A stretch of DNA of 62,237 bases from Fibrobacter succinogenes (GCA_902776765.1 CACYRP010000009.1:1-62237), one strand, 5' to 3'; shown: positions 7,945-16,769, numbered from the stretch's first letter. Made by a program: numbers and translations. The notes: generated by a model not told the origin, from the sequence alone.

Positions 7945-8837
7945 TTTACTACAGCATAATTATTCCCCATTACAATAGCCCAAATTTACTAAAAAGGTGT
8001 TTAGAGTCTATTCCTAAAAGAAACGACATTCAAATTATTGTTGTTGATGACAACAGTACTCAAAACAATATTATCCAATTAAAAACCATCAAGCAACAAT
8101 TTCCATATGTTTTATTTATTCAAGCAACACAAAATAAAGGTGCAGGACAAGCGCGAAATATAGGTCTTAAACACGCAATAGGAGAATGGGTTCTATTCGC
8201 AGACGCCGATGATTATTTTTCAATCAATTTTTCAAATGAAATAGACTCATACAAAACAACCGATGCAGATATCGTTTTTTTTAACGCAAAATCAGAAAAT
8301 CCAACAACGAAACGAACTATTCATTTAAATTACATATATTCCCTTCAAAATAATTCAACAAAACAACTTTTATTACGATATTCATTTGGAGAACCTTGGT
8401 GTAAAATGGTTCGTCTAAAATTAATAAAAGAATATAACATTTTTTTTGATCAAAGTTTTATACACAACGACACAAGGTTTTCATACCTCATTGGTTTTTT
8501 TGCAAAAAAAATAGCATACACATCCCAAATAATATACATTGTAACAAAACAGCCCAAAAGTGTCTCGCAACAATATTCGAAAGAATTACTAATTCAACGA
8601 GCAAAAATTTTCACAAAAAAGAATGCATTTTTGCATTCAAATCATATAAACTACTTTGATTGGCTAATGATGAATCCTTTATGGAACGCCATAAAAACAG
8701 TTGATTTTAATTTCATAAAACAATATATGTCTATTTGTCATCACTACAATTTCAGCACTTTTTTTATTTTTAGAAAAATAGTCCCCTATACAATCAAAGT
8801 AATATTACTCAAATTTACAGGGAAAATAATAATTTAA
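7941..8837 (+). CDS. Glycosyltransferase family 2
   Basis: A 298-residue GT-A fold enzyme. YYSIIIPHYNSPNLLKRCLESI and IIVVDDNST form the nucleotide-sugar-binding N-terminus, GAGQARNIGLKHAIGEWVLFADADD carries the DxD-type metal site, and GEPWCKMVRLKLI is the usual acceptor-side segment. It is soluble or membrane-associated, and its donor and acceptor cannot be inferred. The ATG overlaps the stop of the WecF-like gene, so it is probably the next step of the same glycan. Base composition is as AT-rich as its neighbours. Confidence 0.88.
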   Translation: MIYYSIIIPHYNSPNLLKRCLESIPKRNDIQIIVVDDNSTQNNIIQLKTIKQQFPYVLFIQATQNKGAGQARNIGLKHAIGEWVLFADADDYFSINFSNEIDSYKTTDADIVFFNAKSENPTTKRTIHLNYIYSLQNNSTKQLLLRYSFGEPWCKMVRLKLIKEYNIFFDQSFIHNDTRFSYLIGFFAKKIAYTSQIIYIVTKQPKSVSQQYSKELLIQRAKIFTKKNAFLHSNHINYFDWLMMNPLWNAIKTVDFNFIKQYMSICHHYNFSTFFIFRKIVPYTIKVILLKFTGKIII

Positions 8838-8875
8838 AATAAACTTTATCATCAAACATAAACATTGAGAGCAAA

Positions 8876-9856
8876 ATGCCTAAAAAAATACTTTCCATAG
8901 TCATCCCGACCTATAACATGGAAGCCTACTTGCGTAGGTGTATGGATTCTGTCACACGTGACGACATTCCAGACTCACTAGAAATCATTGTTGTAAATGA
9001 CGGCAGCACAGACCATTCACTCGCTATAATGCAGGAATATGCCAACAAACGTCCAGACATAGTAAACATCATCGACAAGCCAAACGGTCATTACGGTTCT
9101 TGCATTAACGCGGCACTTAAAATAGCAACAGGAAAATACTTTCGCATTTTAGACGCCGACGATTGGTACAACACGGATGGATTAATCGAATTTCTTAAAA
9201 AGCTCCATCAATCCAATGATGATGCAATTATAACATCTTATTGTGCACATCGACACACGCGTACATACGTAATCAGCCCCCACAACATCGATTTTCAAAA
9301 AAGTTACACAGTTTTTGACAAACATATCTGGGAAAAACAACCCTCAAGTCTTTACGCAATGCATGCGTTCACATACAAAACGAGCATTCTAAAAACAATC
9401 AATTTAAAATTGACAGAAGGCATTTGTTACACAGACACAGAGTATCTACTATATCCTCTTCAACAAGTCCAAAATATTTCATTTTTCGATATATTACTAT
9501 ATCATTACGATTGGACTCGAGATGGACAAACAATGGATTCAAGCGTCTACACAAAAAATCACAATCATCTGGCACAAATCATACTAAGACTTTTCAAGGA
9601 ATTTAACGAATCATCATCGTCTTTGACCGAAAAAATCTTTATAGACACTCTTGTCAAATATTACTATCGCATGCTTTTTTGTTGTATTGACGACATAGAA
9701 CTAAAGAACATCGACTCCATAGTAAAAAAATTAAATTTAAAAATAAATTTATCCCTAAACAAAAAACTTTTCGGATCTCTTTATTTATGGCGCATATTCG
9801 GGATTCATTTTCTATTTTACGAAAAAATAAAAAAATTTTTGCACATCGAACGATAG
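8876..9856 (+). CDS. Glycosyltransferase family 2
   Basis: A 326-residue GT2 enzyme. KKILSIVIPTYNMEAYLRRCMDSV, IIVVNDGSTDHSLAIM, KPNGHYGSCINAALKIATGKYFRILDADDW (DxD) and a C-terminal basic tail are seen. The KPNGHYGSCIN form is typical of a GT2 subgroup that is frequent in capsule and rhamnan clusters. It lies 38 bases after the preceding GT2 gene with no terminator between them, so it probably shares that transcript. GC is a little higher than in the two upstream genes. Confidence 0.88.
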   Translation: MPKKILSIVIPTYNMEAYLRRCMDSVTRDDIPDSLEIIVVNDGSTDHSLAIMQEYANKRPDIVNIIDKPNGHYGSCINAALKIATGKYFRILDADDWYNTDGLIEFLKKLHQSNDDAIITSYCAHRHTRTYVISPHNIDFQKSYTVFDKHIWEKQPSSLYAMHAFTYKTSILKTINLKLTEGICYTDTEYLLYPLQQVQNISFFDILLYHYDWTRDGQTMDSSVYTKNHNHLAQIILRLFKEFNESSSSLTEKIFIDTLVKYYYRMLFCCIDDIELKNIDSIVKKLNLKINLSLNKKLFGSLYLWRIFGIHFLFYEKIKKFLHIER

Positions 9857-9954
9857 CATTTTATTCATCCCCCCAAAAAAAGTAGAGTCAAAACGTTTTC
9901 GACAAAAACATCACAAGAAACAAATTATTCTATAATGCAGCAGAACAGATTTTA

Positions 9955-10986
9955 TCAAATAAATTTAAAAATAAATGAAATTATATTTAACCATTTCTTT
10001 TGTAATAACTTAATTAAAATACATTCAGATAAAGAAAAATAACTTTTATTCATCCTTTTCAAAGGAATCCTATATTCCTTCATTTGTAAAACAAGCGCTA
10101 ATAAATACATTTTTTCAGTATACGAGCATGGATTGTCTTTATGAAAAATATCCTCCTTCAATATTCCAAATAAATAATGAACAAAAAGACAATTCGCAGC
10201 ATCAACAAACTTTTGATCTTTATGCGTTTCTACTAACCACTTTTGCATTTGATTTATAACAAAACAAAAATAGTAACCACTGTTCGGGCGATAACTATTT
10301 TGAGCAGAATCGCCATGCTGTTCATAATGATAGAAACAAGATCTTGTATAACCAATTCGATGAAAAAAATCTAACGCCAATGTATTAAAAAGACAATCTT
10401 CGCTTATAACCGTTTCTGCAGCAAAACGAAGTTTTTCTTTCTGTAAAATTTCTCGCTTATAAAATTTTGACCACACACTACCTGCAAAACGAGTATTAGT
10501 TCTATACTCCAAACAGGGAGCATTTGGCACGAAAACCTTTATCTGAAGGTCTTCTTTTTGTTTTTTTGACAACATCTTAATATTTTGATCAAATAAAAAA
10601 GTCTCGGTAACTCTATTTTTCCGATGATACTTTGCCGAAAAACAAAAGAGATCGTAATCATATCGTTCATTTTCGCTAGCAAATATTTCACAAACATTTT
10701 TATCAATCCAATCATCGGCATCAACAAAAGTAACAAATTTTCCAATCGCAAGATCCAAGCCTCTATTGCGCGCCACCGAAACACCTTTTTCTTCCAAATT
10801 TGCAACTTTAACACGGAAATCTTTAAACGCAAGCCTTTTACACAAATCTAAACTATTATCCGTAGATCCGTTATTCACAAGAATAATTTCAATATTGAAA
10901 AACGTTTGAGCAATCAGACTCTCAACACATTTTTCTAAAGTCGCAATCGCATTATGAACAGGAACAATAATCGAAATAAACGGCAA
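9955..10986 (-). CDS. Glycosyltransferase family 2 (convergent)
   Basis: A GT2 enzyme on the opposite strand from the other glycosyltransferases: LPFISIIVPVHNAIATLEKCVESLIAQTF, IILVNNGSTDNSLDLCKRLA, GVSVARNRGLDLAIGKFVTFVDADDW and SVWSKFYKREIL. I prefer a TTG start at 10986, because AGGAGG lies 5 bases upstream and the catalytic domain begins immediately. An ATG at 11097 is in frame but would add 37 residues outside the domain. The gene converges on the GT2 gene ending at 9856. Acceptor and donor are unknown. Confidence 0.75.
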   Translation of the reverse strand: MPFISIIVPVHNAIATLEKCVESLIAQTFFNIEIILVNNGSTDNSLDLCKRLAFKDFRVKVANLEEKGVSVARNRGLDLAIGKFVTFVDADDWIDKNVCEIFASENERYDYDLFCFSAKYHRKNRVTETFLFDQNIKMLSKKQKEDLQIKVFVPNAPCLEYRTNTRFAGSVWSKFYKREILQKEKLRFAAETVISEDCLFNTLALDFFHRIGYTRSCFYHYEQHGDSAQNSYRPNSGYYFCFVINQMQKWLVETHKDQKFVDAANCLFVHYLFGILKEDIFHKDNPCSYTEKMYLLALVLQMKEYRIPLKRMNKSYFSLSECILIKLLQKKWLNIISFIFKFI

Positions 10987-11105
10987 GTCAACCTCCTGTT
11001 CCGAACCTCCGCACACAAATCTATGCTGTACCTGACAAACGCTAATGTTCTTGGAGCTAGGCATCGTTTCAAATTTCCGTTGGCACAATTTTTCCATTTT
11101 CTATT

Positions 11106-11368
11106 TTAAACATCCTTCTTTCGTAAATATAAAGCCGACCGTTCTGTACGAAAAGCATACTGATTATTCAATTTTATCGATTTCAGGTCTTGTGCAAGTT
11201 CGTCTATCGAGACAACACCTATAGCAAAAACTCAGCTCCATAATGTCTCTGCAATAAATCTATACCCTTAAATAAGTTTAGATAATTGAAAGCATGCTTA
11301 ACAGAAAGCTTTTTCGCCTTCGCAAATCCGCTTATTGCAGCTATAGCCCATATTATTTGCTTTTCCAT
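11106..11368 (-). pseudogene. DUF3791-like small protein with frameshift
   Basis: Reading from ATG 11368, the protein MEKQIIWAIAAISGFAKAKK continues through KLSVKHAFNYLNLFKGIDLLQRHYGAEF and then stops early. The next frame carries the expected continuation, AIGVVSIDELAQDLKSI, down to a stop at 11106. One missing T in a T5 tract (about 11229-11233) explains the break. The composite matches the small DUF3791 family (AFxYLxxFKGIxxLxxxYxxE...DAVxDLV), which is often paired with DUF3990 proteins in toxin-antitoxin-like loci. No partner is visible here. Confidence 0.5.
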
Positions 11369-11393
11369 ATAATTAAATATATATATTTTCCTT

Positions 11394-13154
11394 ATGCCAA
11401 TAAAAAGAGCTCTCATTTTTTCAATTGCCATTAATCTATTCTTTCTCGCACTTTGCCTTATCTTTGGCGACCTTAAATTTGGGGCCATCGACGATTACTT
11501 TATGGCGGCAAGACTTACGGGAGCTTTGGGCACAGAATACAATCCGCACTTGATTTTTGTGAATGCAATTTACGGCTATGCACTGTTGCCCCTTTACTTC
11601 CTTTTCCCCAAAATTGGCTGGTACTACATTGGTGAAATGGCGGCCGTATTCATATCGTTTACATCAATCGGTTATATTCTTTTACGCAAATGTGGTGAAA
11701 ATTGGGGAGTAATACTAGCCGCTTTATTCACAGCACTTTTTGCAAGCGATTTTTATCTTGTAGTGCAATTTACACAATGTGCATCCATTTTAAGTGCCGC
11801 GGGCATGCTGCTGTTTGCTTATGGAGTTTCTTCAAGCAAAAATATAATGGATAGCCACGCCCCCACTTCGACTGAGCTCAGTGACCATGGAGCTCGCAAT
11901 GACGTTTGTGAAAGCCTTCAAACTTCAGCACCATTTATTTTGGGTATAGTACTGATGCTCTGGGGGTCCATAATGCGCTGGCAGGCTTTTCTTATGGGCA
12001 TGCCATTTTTCTGCATTTGCCTCCTTTTTATGCTCAAGCAATGTTGGGCGATCAAACGAAAAACAATTATCGGGTTGGCAATTCTATTTGTATCTGCATT
12101 CACATTGCATTTATTTGATCAAAACATATACAAATCTCCAGAATACGCCTCATTCAATAAATTCCAAGGGCCACGAGTTACATTGGCCGATAACAAAAGC
12201 TACAACCAAAATGCGGTTTACGAAGATGCCGAAGAATTCGGGCTGAGCGGCAACGATTTTCACATGCTCTCAGTATGGAACTTTTACGACACACAAGTTT
12301 TTTCTGTCGACAGCATCAAACGCTACACGGACATAATCAATCCATACAAAGATAAAATTGAATTTTGGAGAATTCCCCGCAACTTATTAAACACACTATC
12401 TCACTCTTTGCATTCTCCCATGTTTTGGGCATGGTTCACATTCTGCATCATCGCATATTGTACCAATCGGAAAAAACTTTTATATCTCTGGTATTCTTTT
12501 TTCGCAATCCTTTCGCTGATGGCGTACCTCATGTATATCGGGCGTTTAGTTTACCGTGTCGAGAACGGCTTTTGGCTTTATGCAGCAGTACTCGCCATAC
12601 CCCTAATGGGGCAATTCAAGTTTACTATGCCCCCAAAAATAATTTATACAGCATTAGCAATTATCGCATTATTCAACATATACACATATGCGACTTCAGG
12701 TGAAATCGTCCGTGATCCATCATCGGGCAAACTAAAAACACTCGCCATCAAAGACTCTACCGACTACGACAAAGTCTTTAAATACATTGATTCGCAACCT
12801 GACAAAATGTTTTTACTAAACATGAACGCATTTATGCGATTCAGCCATCATCGCAATCCACCCTATCTAGCCTCGCCCACGGGCTCTTATCGCAACACCG
12901 TTTCTTTAGGGTATTGGACTCCATACCTGCCAGAAATCACAACAGCACTAAAAGCTTATGGAATAAGCAACCCCATCAAAGATGTTGTACACGACAACGT
13001 AATAGCCTTAAACGAACCGAACCTAGTCGAATTTTTGCAGCGCCACTATTACGATAGTGTTACCGTAGACTCTATCAACGCCATAGGCGAAATGACCTTC
13101 TACAAATACCGCCTAATAAAACATGAAGAACTCCAAGCAGAGGAGGCCAAATAA
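11394..13154 (+). CDS. Polytopic membrane protein, GT-C glycosyltransferase-like
   Basis: A 586-residue protein with about ten hydrophobic helices and a C-terminal soluble part. After the first helix it has FGAIDDYFMAARLTGALG, an acidic pair in the first external loop as in many GT-C (lipid-linked sugar) transferases. The soluble end includes GYWTPYLPEITTALKAYG and IKDVVHDNV. It is clearly homologous to the 561-residue protein encoded at 16747-18432 on the other strand. Compared with that paralogue, it has ~30 extra residues around 160-190 encoded by a copy of a dispersed intergenic repeat. Its TAA overlaps the ATG of the next gene (TAATG), so the two form a coupled pair. The GT-C assignment rests on topology and the DD loop only. 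Confidence 0.6.
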   Translation: MPIKRALIFSIAINLFFLALCLIFGDLKFGAIDDYFMAARLTGALGTEYNPHLIFVNAIYGYALLPLYFLFPKIGWYYIGEMAAVFISFTSIGYILLRKCGENWGVILAALFTALFASDFYLVVQFTQCASILSAAGMLLFAYGVSSSKNIMDSHAPTSTELSDHGARNDVCESLQTSAPFILGIVLMLWGSIMRWQAFLMGMPFFCICLLFMLKQCWAIKRKTIIGLAILFVSAFTLHLFDQNIYKSPEYASFNKFQGPRVTLADNKSYNQNAVYEDAEEFGLSGNDFHMLSVWNFYDTQVFSVDSIKRYTDIINPYKDKIEFWRIPRNLLNTLSHSLHSPMFWAWFTFCIIAYCTNRKKLLYLWYSFFAILSLMAYLMYIGRLVYRVENGFWLYAAVLAIPLMGQFKFTMPPKIIYTALAIIALFNIYTYATSGEIVRDPSSGKLKTLAIKDSTDYDKVFKYIDSQPDKMFLLNMNAFMRFSHHRNPPYLASPTGSYRNTVSLGYWTPYLPEITTALKAYGISNPIKDVVHDNVIALNEPNLVEFLQRHYYDSVTVDSINAIGEMTFYKYRLIKHEELQAEEAK

Positions 13155-14431
13155 TGCAACGTCTCCTATACCCACTAATTGCAAGCGCACTTATTACAAT
13201 CGTTCCGTTTTTACTCACCTTTGAAAAAGGACAAGACATTGTTCGCGGGCTATTCGGCTATGAATATTTCGCGCTGTTACTTTTAATTGTTTTTGCGAGA
13301 GATAAAATATCAAAATCGCTGAGCAATGCCGAAGCTCCAGTGTCATTGCGAAAACTTTTACAAAATCCGAAGCCTTTCCTTTTCCACTTTATAGCATGGT
13401 CAGCATTATTAGCATTCCTCATTATCGCACTATTTGCCATAGCTTGGTTTGATTTGCAGAACCTGCTCGCCATCAAAAACAGGAACACAGGTTGGTACGG
13501 ACTAGTTCCTTTTGCAACTTGTGGACTTTCCATCGCCATGGTCTGGAAAATAAAGCCTTACAAGTTCAACACAATCTGTTTTATTTTATTTGCATCTTTA
13601 TTTATTCATCTAGCAGCAAGTAACCGGTTCCCTTCTCAGCCCCTAGCCCAGATACCAACCATAGACTACATCGAGCGCATTGCACCAAAACCCGTTTCTC
13701 GTTCAAGCATCAGTGAAAATTTCAAGAACAAATACATTGTCACCAATTCCGTCACAATCACAAGAGATTTCATCGACACTACACGTAACAACGTTGTCAT
13801 CCTTGTTGAAAGCTGGGGAATCCCTCTTGATATAAATCGTTTCGATTCTCAACTAGATATTTTCGGAAAAAGCATCACAAAAGCAGGAATTCATAACCGC
13901 ATGTACAGCCGTACCCGTACCGCCGAGCGCGAAGACCTGATGCAATCATATTCACGCAATTCCACGGGCCGCAAAGACACAACATTCTTGCCCCAAATAT
14001 TTGCCAACATCGGCTACAGAACCACATTCCTGTCCGGCCAAGACAGTTTAATGCATCGGCGATACAAATACATAGCAAACATAGGCTTTGGCGAAACGTT
14101 TTACGGGAACAACCAAAGCGACAACGTCATAGCAAACAAAATAGACCGTATCCTAAAAGACACAACACAAAAGCACTTTATTGCATGGACCACAAGCGAT
14201 ACAAGATTCCCATTGCCAGGATTTTCAAGCATATACAATAGCGATGCAAACGCAATAGATTCCGCCTACACAAAGCTATTAATGCGAACATTAGAGACAA
14301 TCGCCGCATTAGCGCACAAGCACCCCGAAACAAGATTCATCGTTCAAGGTGATCACAACCCCATACTTTCTCCCATAAAATTTCAAGAACGTTTTTACAA
14401 GCGCTGGGTTCCTTTTGTAATATTGAATTGA
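13154..14431 (+). CDS. Membrane-anchored alkaline-phosphatase-superfamily enzyme (LTA synthase/sulfatase-like)
   Basis: 425 residues: about four N-terminal transmembrane helices, then an exported domain. RNNVVILVESWGIPLD holds the metal-binding Glu seen as ..VESW.. in phosphoglycerol and phosphoethanolamine transferases. A Ser/Thr-rich stretch around SRTRTAEREDLMQSYS may supply the nucleophile. GYRTTFLSGQDSLMHRR and FIVQGDHNPIL (Asp-His metal ligands) complete the family pattern. Such enzymes transfer a phosphorylated group, or remove one, on a surface glycan or protein. Translation is coupled to the GT-C-like gene. The small paralogue at 16110-16769 lacks parts of this active site. Substrate unknown; pilin or its glycan is a possibility from context. 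Confidence 0.65.
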   Translation: MQRLLYPLIASALITIVPFLLTFEKGQDIVRGLFGYEYFALLLLIVFARDKISKSLSNAEAPVSLRKLLQNPKPFLFHFIAWSALLAFLIIALFAIAWFDLQNLLAIKNRNTGWYGLVPFATCGLSIAMVWKIKPYKFNTICFILFASLFIHLAASNRFPSQPLAQIPTIDYIERIAPKPVSRSSISENFKNKYIVTNSVTITRDFIDTTRNNVVILVESWGIPLDINRFDSQLDIFGKSITKAGIHNRMYSRTRTAEREDLMQSYSRNSTGRKDTTFLPQIFANIGYRTTFLSGQDSLMHRRYKYIANIGFGETFYGNNQSDNVIANKIDRILKDTTQKHFIAWTTSDTRFPLPGFSSIYNSDANAIDSAYTKLLMRTLETIAALAHKHPETRFIVQGDHNPILSPIKFQERFYKRWVPFVILN

Positions 14432-14484
14432 GATTTCATAAAACAACGCTTTAGGCAATAAAAATTTTGTAATCACTCCCCACA

Positions 14485-14853
14485 ACCTACGTGAAGTTGC
14501 AACAGGCATACTTCTCTGAATCTTCCATGGCCGGTGGCTGGCAGTTGATCGGTTACATGGCTCCGGGTAACAACAGCCAGACAACAAACTTCTCCTATGA
14601 TCCGAGTCAAATTGCCGTTGGTGCTAGTGCAGCACTTGATGCAGGCGGAAAAATTGGCAGGAAGGCTGGTAATTTCCAAAACCTTAACGAATGCACGGGT
14701 GGCGGAGCATCCAACCCGACATACCACCGGACTGTAAAGTTGACTTCTGCAGCAGCAACAGCTAATGGCAATGCTGATGTTGCTTTTGAAGCAAAAGCAG
14801 ACCATGCCGGTTGCGTTGCTCTTACCCCAACCTTCGATAAGATTGGTAAGTAA
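14485..14853 (+). pseudogene. 5'-truncated pilin cassette (silent copy)
   Basis: From ACCTAC at 14485, the sequence matches the complete pilin at 18519-19013 starting inside its TYVKLQQAYFSES segment (QAYFSESSMAGGWQLIGY here), and continues through NLNECTGGG to the identical ending CVALTPTFDKIGK. The prepilin leader and hydrophobic helix are absent, and no promoter or ribosome site is seen. The GTG at 14491 is only an internal valine codon. Similarity also covers the stop and the next few bases (TAATAGC). The body is diverged between QLIGY and NLNEC and again in the D-region. It is either a decayed gene or a donor cassette like pilS in Neisseria. Confidence 0.8.
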
Positions 14854-14867
14854 TAGCTTAGCCTTTT

Positions 14868-14897
14868 AAAAGGACCTCCAATAGGAGGTCCTTTTTT
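14868..14897 (+). terminator. Terminator after the truncated pilin cassette
   Basis: AGGACCTCC and GGAGGTCCT form a perfect stem around AATA, followed by six T. It would also end a transcript from the GT-C/phosphatase-like gene pair. Confidence 0.9.
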
Positions 14898-14979
14898 GTA
14901 TATGAAGTAATATTTTTTTATTACAAGTGCTAGATACCATTTATGATATTGAATTGAGGTTATACAAAAAAAATTCAGA

Positions 14980-15978
14980 TTACTTTTCTTTTATTCTAAG
15001 AACTTCTTCAACAGGAATCCCATAAGCTTTTGCAATAACATCTGGTGCAACTTTTTGAACAAGCAAGGCTTTTATAGCATCATCCTTTTTCTTTTCGCTA
15101 TCGGTACGTTCTTTTTCAATTCCTATTTCAACACCTTTCTCATAGCTTTCATCAATAGCGTCACTATACGCATAGAGAAAATCTTTCATATTTGCCTGCT
15201 TGATTAAAAGTTCGTCGCTTGCCAAATCGCATTCAATTCGCCGAAGAGCGTCCTCGAAAGTTGGGTTGTCGAATTCCGGCAGCGAAATTGAAGAACCAGC
15301 ATTCTTCAAGATATAAAGCCAACGGTCCTCATCCGTTTCGAGTTTGTCTTTCGGCTTGTCAAACTTAGTAAGATCTACAATAATATACTTATTTTTCGCA
15401 GAAATTGGAACGCAATCTTCTTTGCCTGTGCTAGACTGACTGTAAAGACCAACTTCATCACGGTAAACATTTTCCATAAACTGAACGGGGTAATCCATAA
15501 TCCAAATGGAATAGATTTCGGGCAATTTATAACGATATTTTTTCTTTTGGGCGTCAGGAAGGTTTCGAAAATCAATTTCCTTGTTGTAATCGTTTTTTGC
15601 ACGCAACAGCAAAAATGCATTATATACCATCATGCGGTCAACATAGTCGTTCAGTTTAAGTTGTTGCATTTCAACATCGATACGTTTTCCAGCTTTGGTA
15701 CGGGCCCCGATATCAAACTTAACGCGATAGGGTTCGGGCAAACGAAGGATTTCTTCTTGCTGAACCGTGTACGTTAGCGATTGAATCGCATTCTCTCCAT
15801 CGAGGTGCAATATTGCATTTAAAAAACTCACAAGAGCATCTTCGCTATCAAACAACGCCCTAAACGCCGGATCACATTTCGGGTCAAGATATTTTTGTCC
15901 CTCAAACTTTTTCCTAGCACTTTCAGCATCGTTTCTGTGTTCGTATTCTTCAAACAGGTATTCGTCTTCAATACTCAT
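14980..15978 (-). CDS. Rpn family PD-(D/E)XK nuclease (TIGR01784-like)
   Basis: A protein of about 332 residues from ATG 15978, which has GGAG nine bases upstream; an in-frame ATG at 16101 would give 373. YLDPKCDPAFRALFDSEDALVSFLNAIL, then VKFDIGARTKAGKRIDVEMQ (the D...ExQ core of PD-(D/E)XK nucleases), and a C-terminal stretch ending in IAKAYGIPVEEVLRI match the Rpn/PD-(D/E)XK transposase-like family. E. coli Rpn proteins are DNA endonucleases that promote RecA-independent recombination. It sits between two oppositely oriented pilin-associated gene sets. A palindrome ATGGAGATTATTCTCCAT lies at 16003-16020 just upstream. Confidence 0.8.
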   Translation of the reverse strand: MSIEDEYLFEEYEHRNDAESARKKFEGQKYLDPKCDPAFRALFDSEDALVSFLNAILHLDGENAIQSLTYTVQQEEILRLPEPYRVKFDIGARTKAGKRIDVEMQQLKLNDYVDRMMVYNAFLLLRAKNDYNKEIDFRNLPDAQKKKYRYKLPEIYSIWIMDYPVQFMENVYRDEVGLYSQSSTGKEDCVPISAKNKYIIVDLTKFDKPKDKLETDEDRWLYILKNAGSSISLPEFDNPTFEDALRRIECDLASDELLIKQANMKDFLYAYSDAIDESYEKGVEIGIEKERTDSEKKKDDAIKALLVQKVAPDVIAKAYGIPVEEVLRIKEK

Positions 15979-16109
15979 TTTCAAAATCTCCATATTTTGT
16001 GAATGGAGATTATTCTCCATCCATATACTTAACACGCTTTTTTGAAGATTTTGGACTACAATTTCCTTGTAAATTTTATCATACAAGTCTATTGTAAGCA
16101 AGAATATTT

Positions 16110-16769
16110 TTAAAAATTCCCAATCACCACCGGGACCCAGTGGGCATAATATTCGCGGCGGGTTTCGGGTGCTCCAAGAATTGGTCGATGCGCCCCCTGC
16201 ACTATAAATTGTACTTCAGGGAATTTTTTTATTAATTTCGCAATTTCTTTTAAAATATTTTGCAAGATTTCTTCTGAACCATATTTCGAACCGTGAATCG
16301 TCAAAGCCATAGTTTTATAATCAGGAATCATCAGCAATGGTTCAATTCTTTCAAGCATATCGACTACAATGAGCGAGTCTAGAGAATCCGTCCGAAACTC
16401 GACTTTTTCCGCATGGGCTGTTACATTTTTCAGCCTTTTATGAATGGCAAACTTGTGCGGAACATCCTTAAATATCGCAAATTCTTTTGCCAGTTTTTGT
16501 TCGTCAAACGGAACGCCCCAAGCATCGATCAAAATCAAAACACGTTTTTCTTTGTGGCGTTCTATCTGCAACGTTACAGGCACTTTATCTAAAATTTTGT
16601 ATTTGCTGAGATATTCTTGCGATAGTGAATCTTCGTGAACAGCACCTTGCATGTGCCAAGGTTTTTCCTGCTTTCCCATAAAATCGGAACCCATAACATA
16701 AGAAAGCGGAATAACAAACACAATGAACGCTAGAAATACCGCCAAATTAATCTTCTGCAATTTTTTCAT
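16110..16769 (-). CDS. Small alkaline-phosphatase-superfamily paralogue, likely inactive
   Basis: 219 residues: one N-terminal signal anchor, then KRVLILIDAWGVPFDEQKLA, which matches NNVVILVESWGIPLD of the 425-residue protein, DYKTMALTIHG, and FIVQGAHRPILGAPETRREYYAHWVPVVIGN, which matches FIVQGDHNPIL...RFYKRWVPFVILN. Compared with that paralogue it lacks three of the four transmembrane helices and most of the mid-domain that would hold the nucleophile. The Asp of the DH pair is replaced by Ala, and the first metal Glu by Asp. It overlaps the end of the upstream GT-C-like gene by 23 bases, the same gene order as in the other set. Probably a degenerate or regulatory paralogue. Confidence 0.6.
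   Translation of the reverse strand: MKKLQKINLAVFLAFIVFVIPLSYVMGSDFMGKQEKPWHMQGAVHEDSLSQEYLSKYKILDKVPVTLQIERHKEKRVLILIDAWGVPFDEQKLAKEFAIFKDVPHKFAIHKRLKNVTAHAEKVEFRTDSLDSLIVVDMLERIEPLLMIPDYKTMALTIHGSKYGSEEILQNILKEIAKLIKKFPEVQFIVQGAHRPILGAPETRREYYAHWVPVVIGNF

Noticed and set aside
14491..14853. Independent gene starting at GTG 14491
   Set aside because: The GTG is the Val codon inside the pilin TYVKL segment; no leader, promoter or ribosome site.
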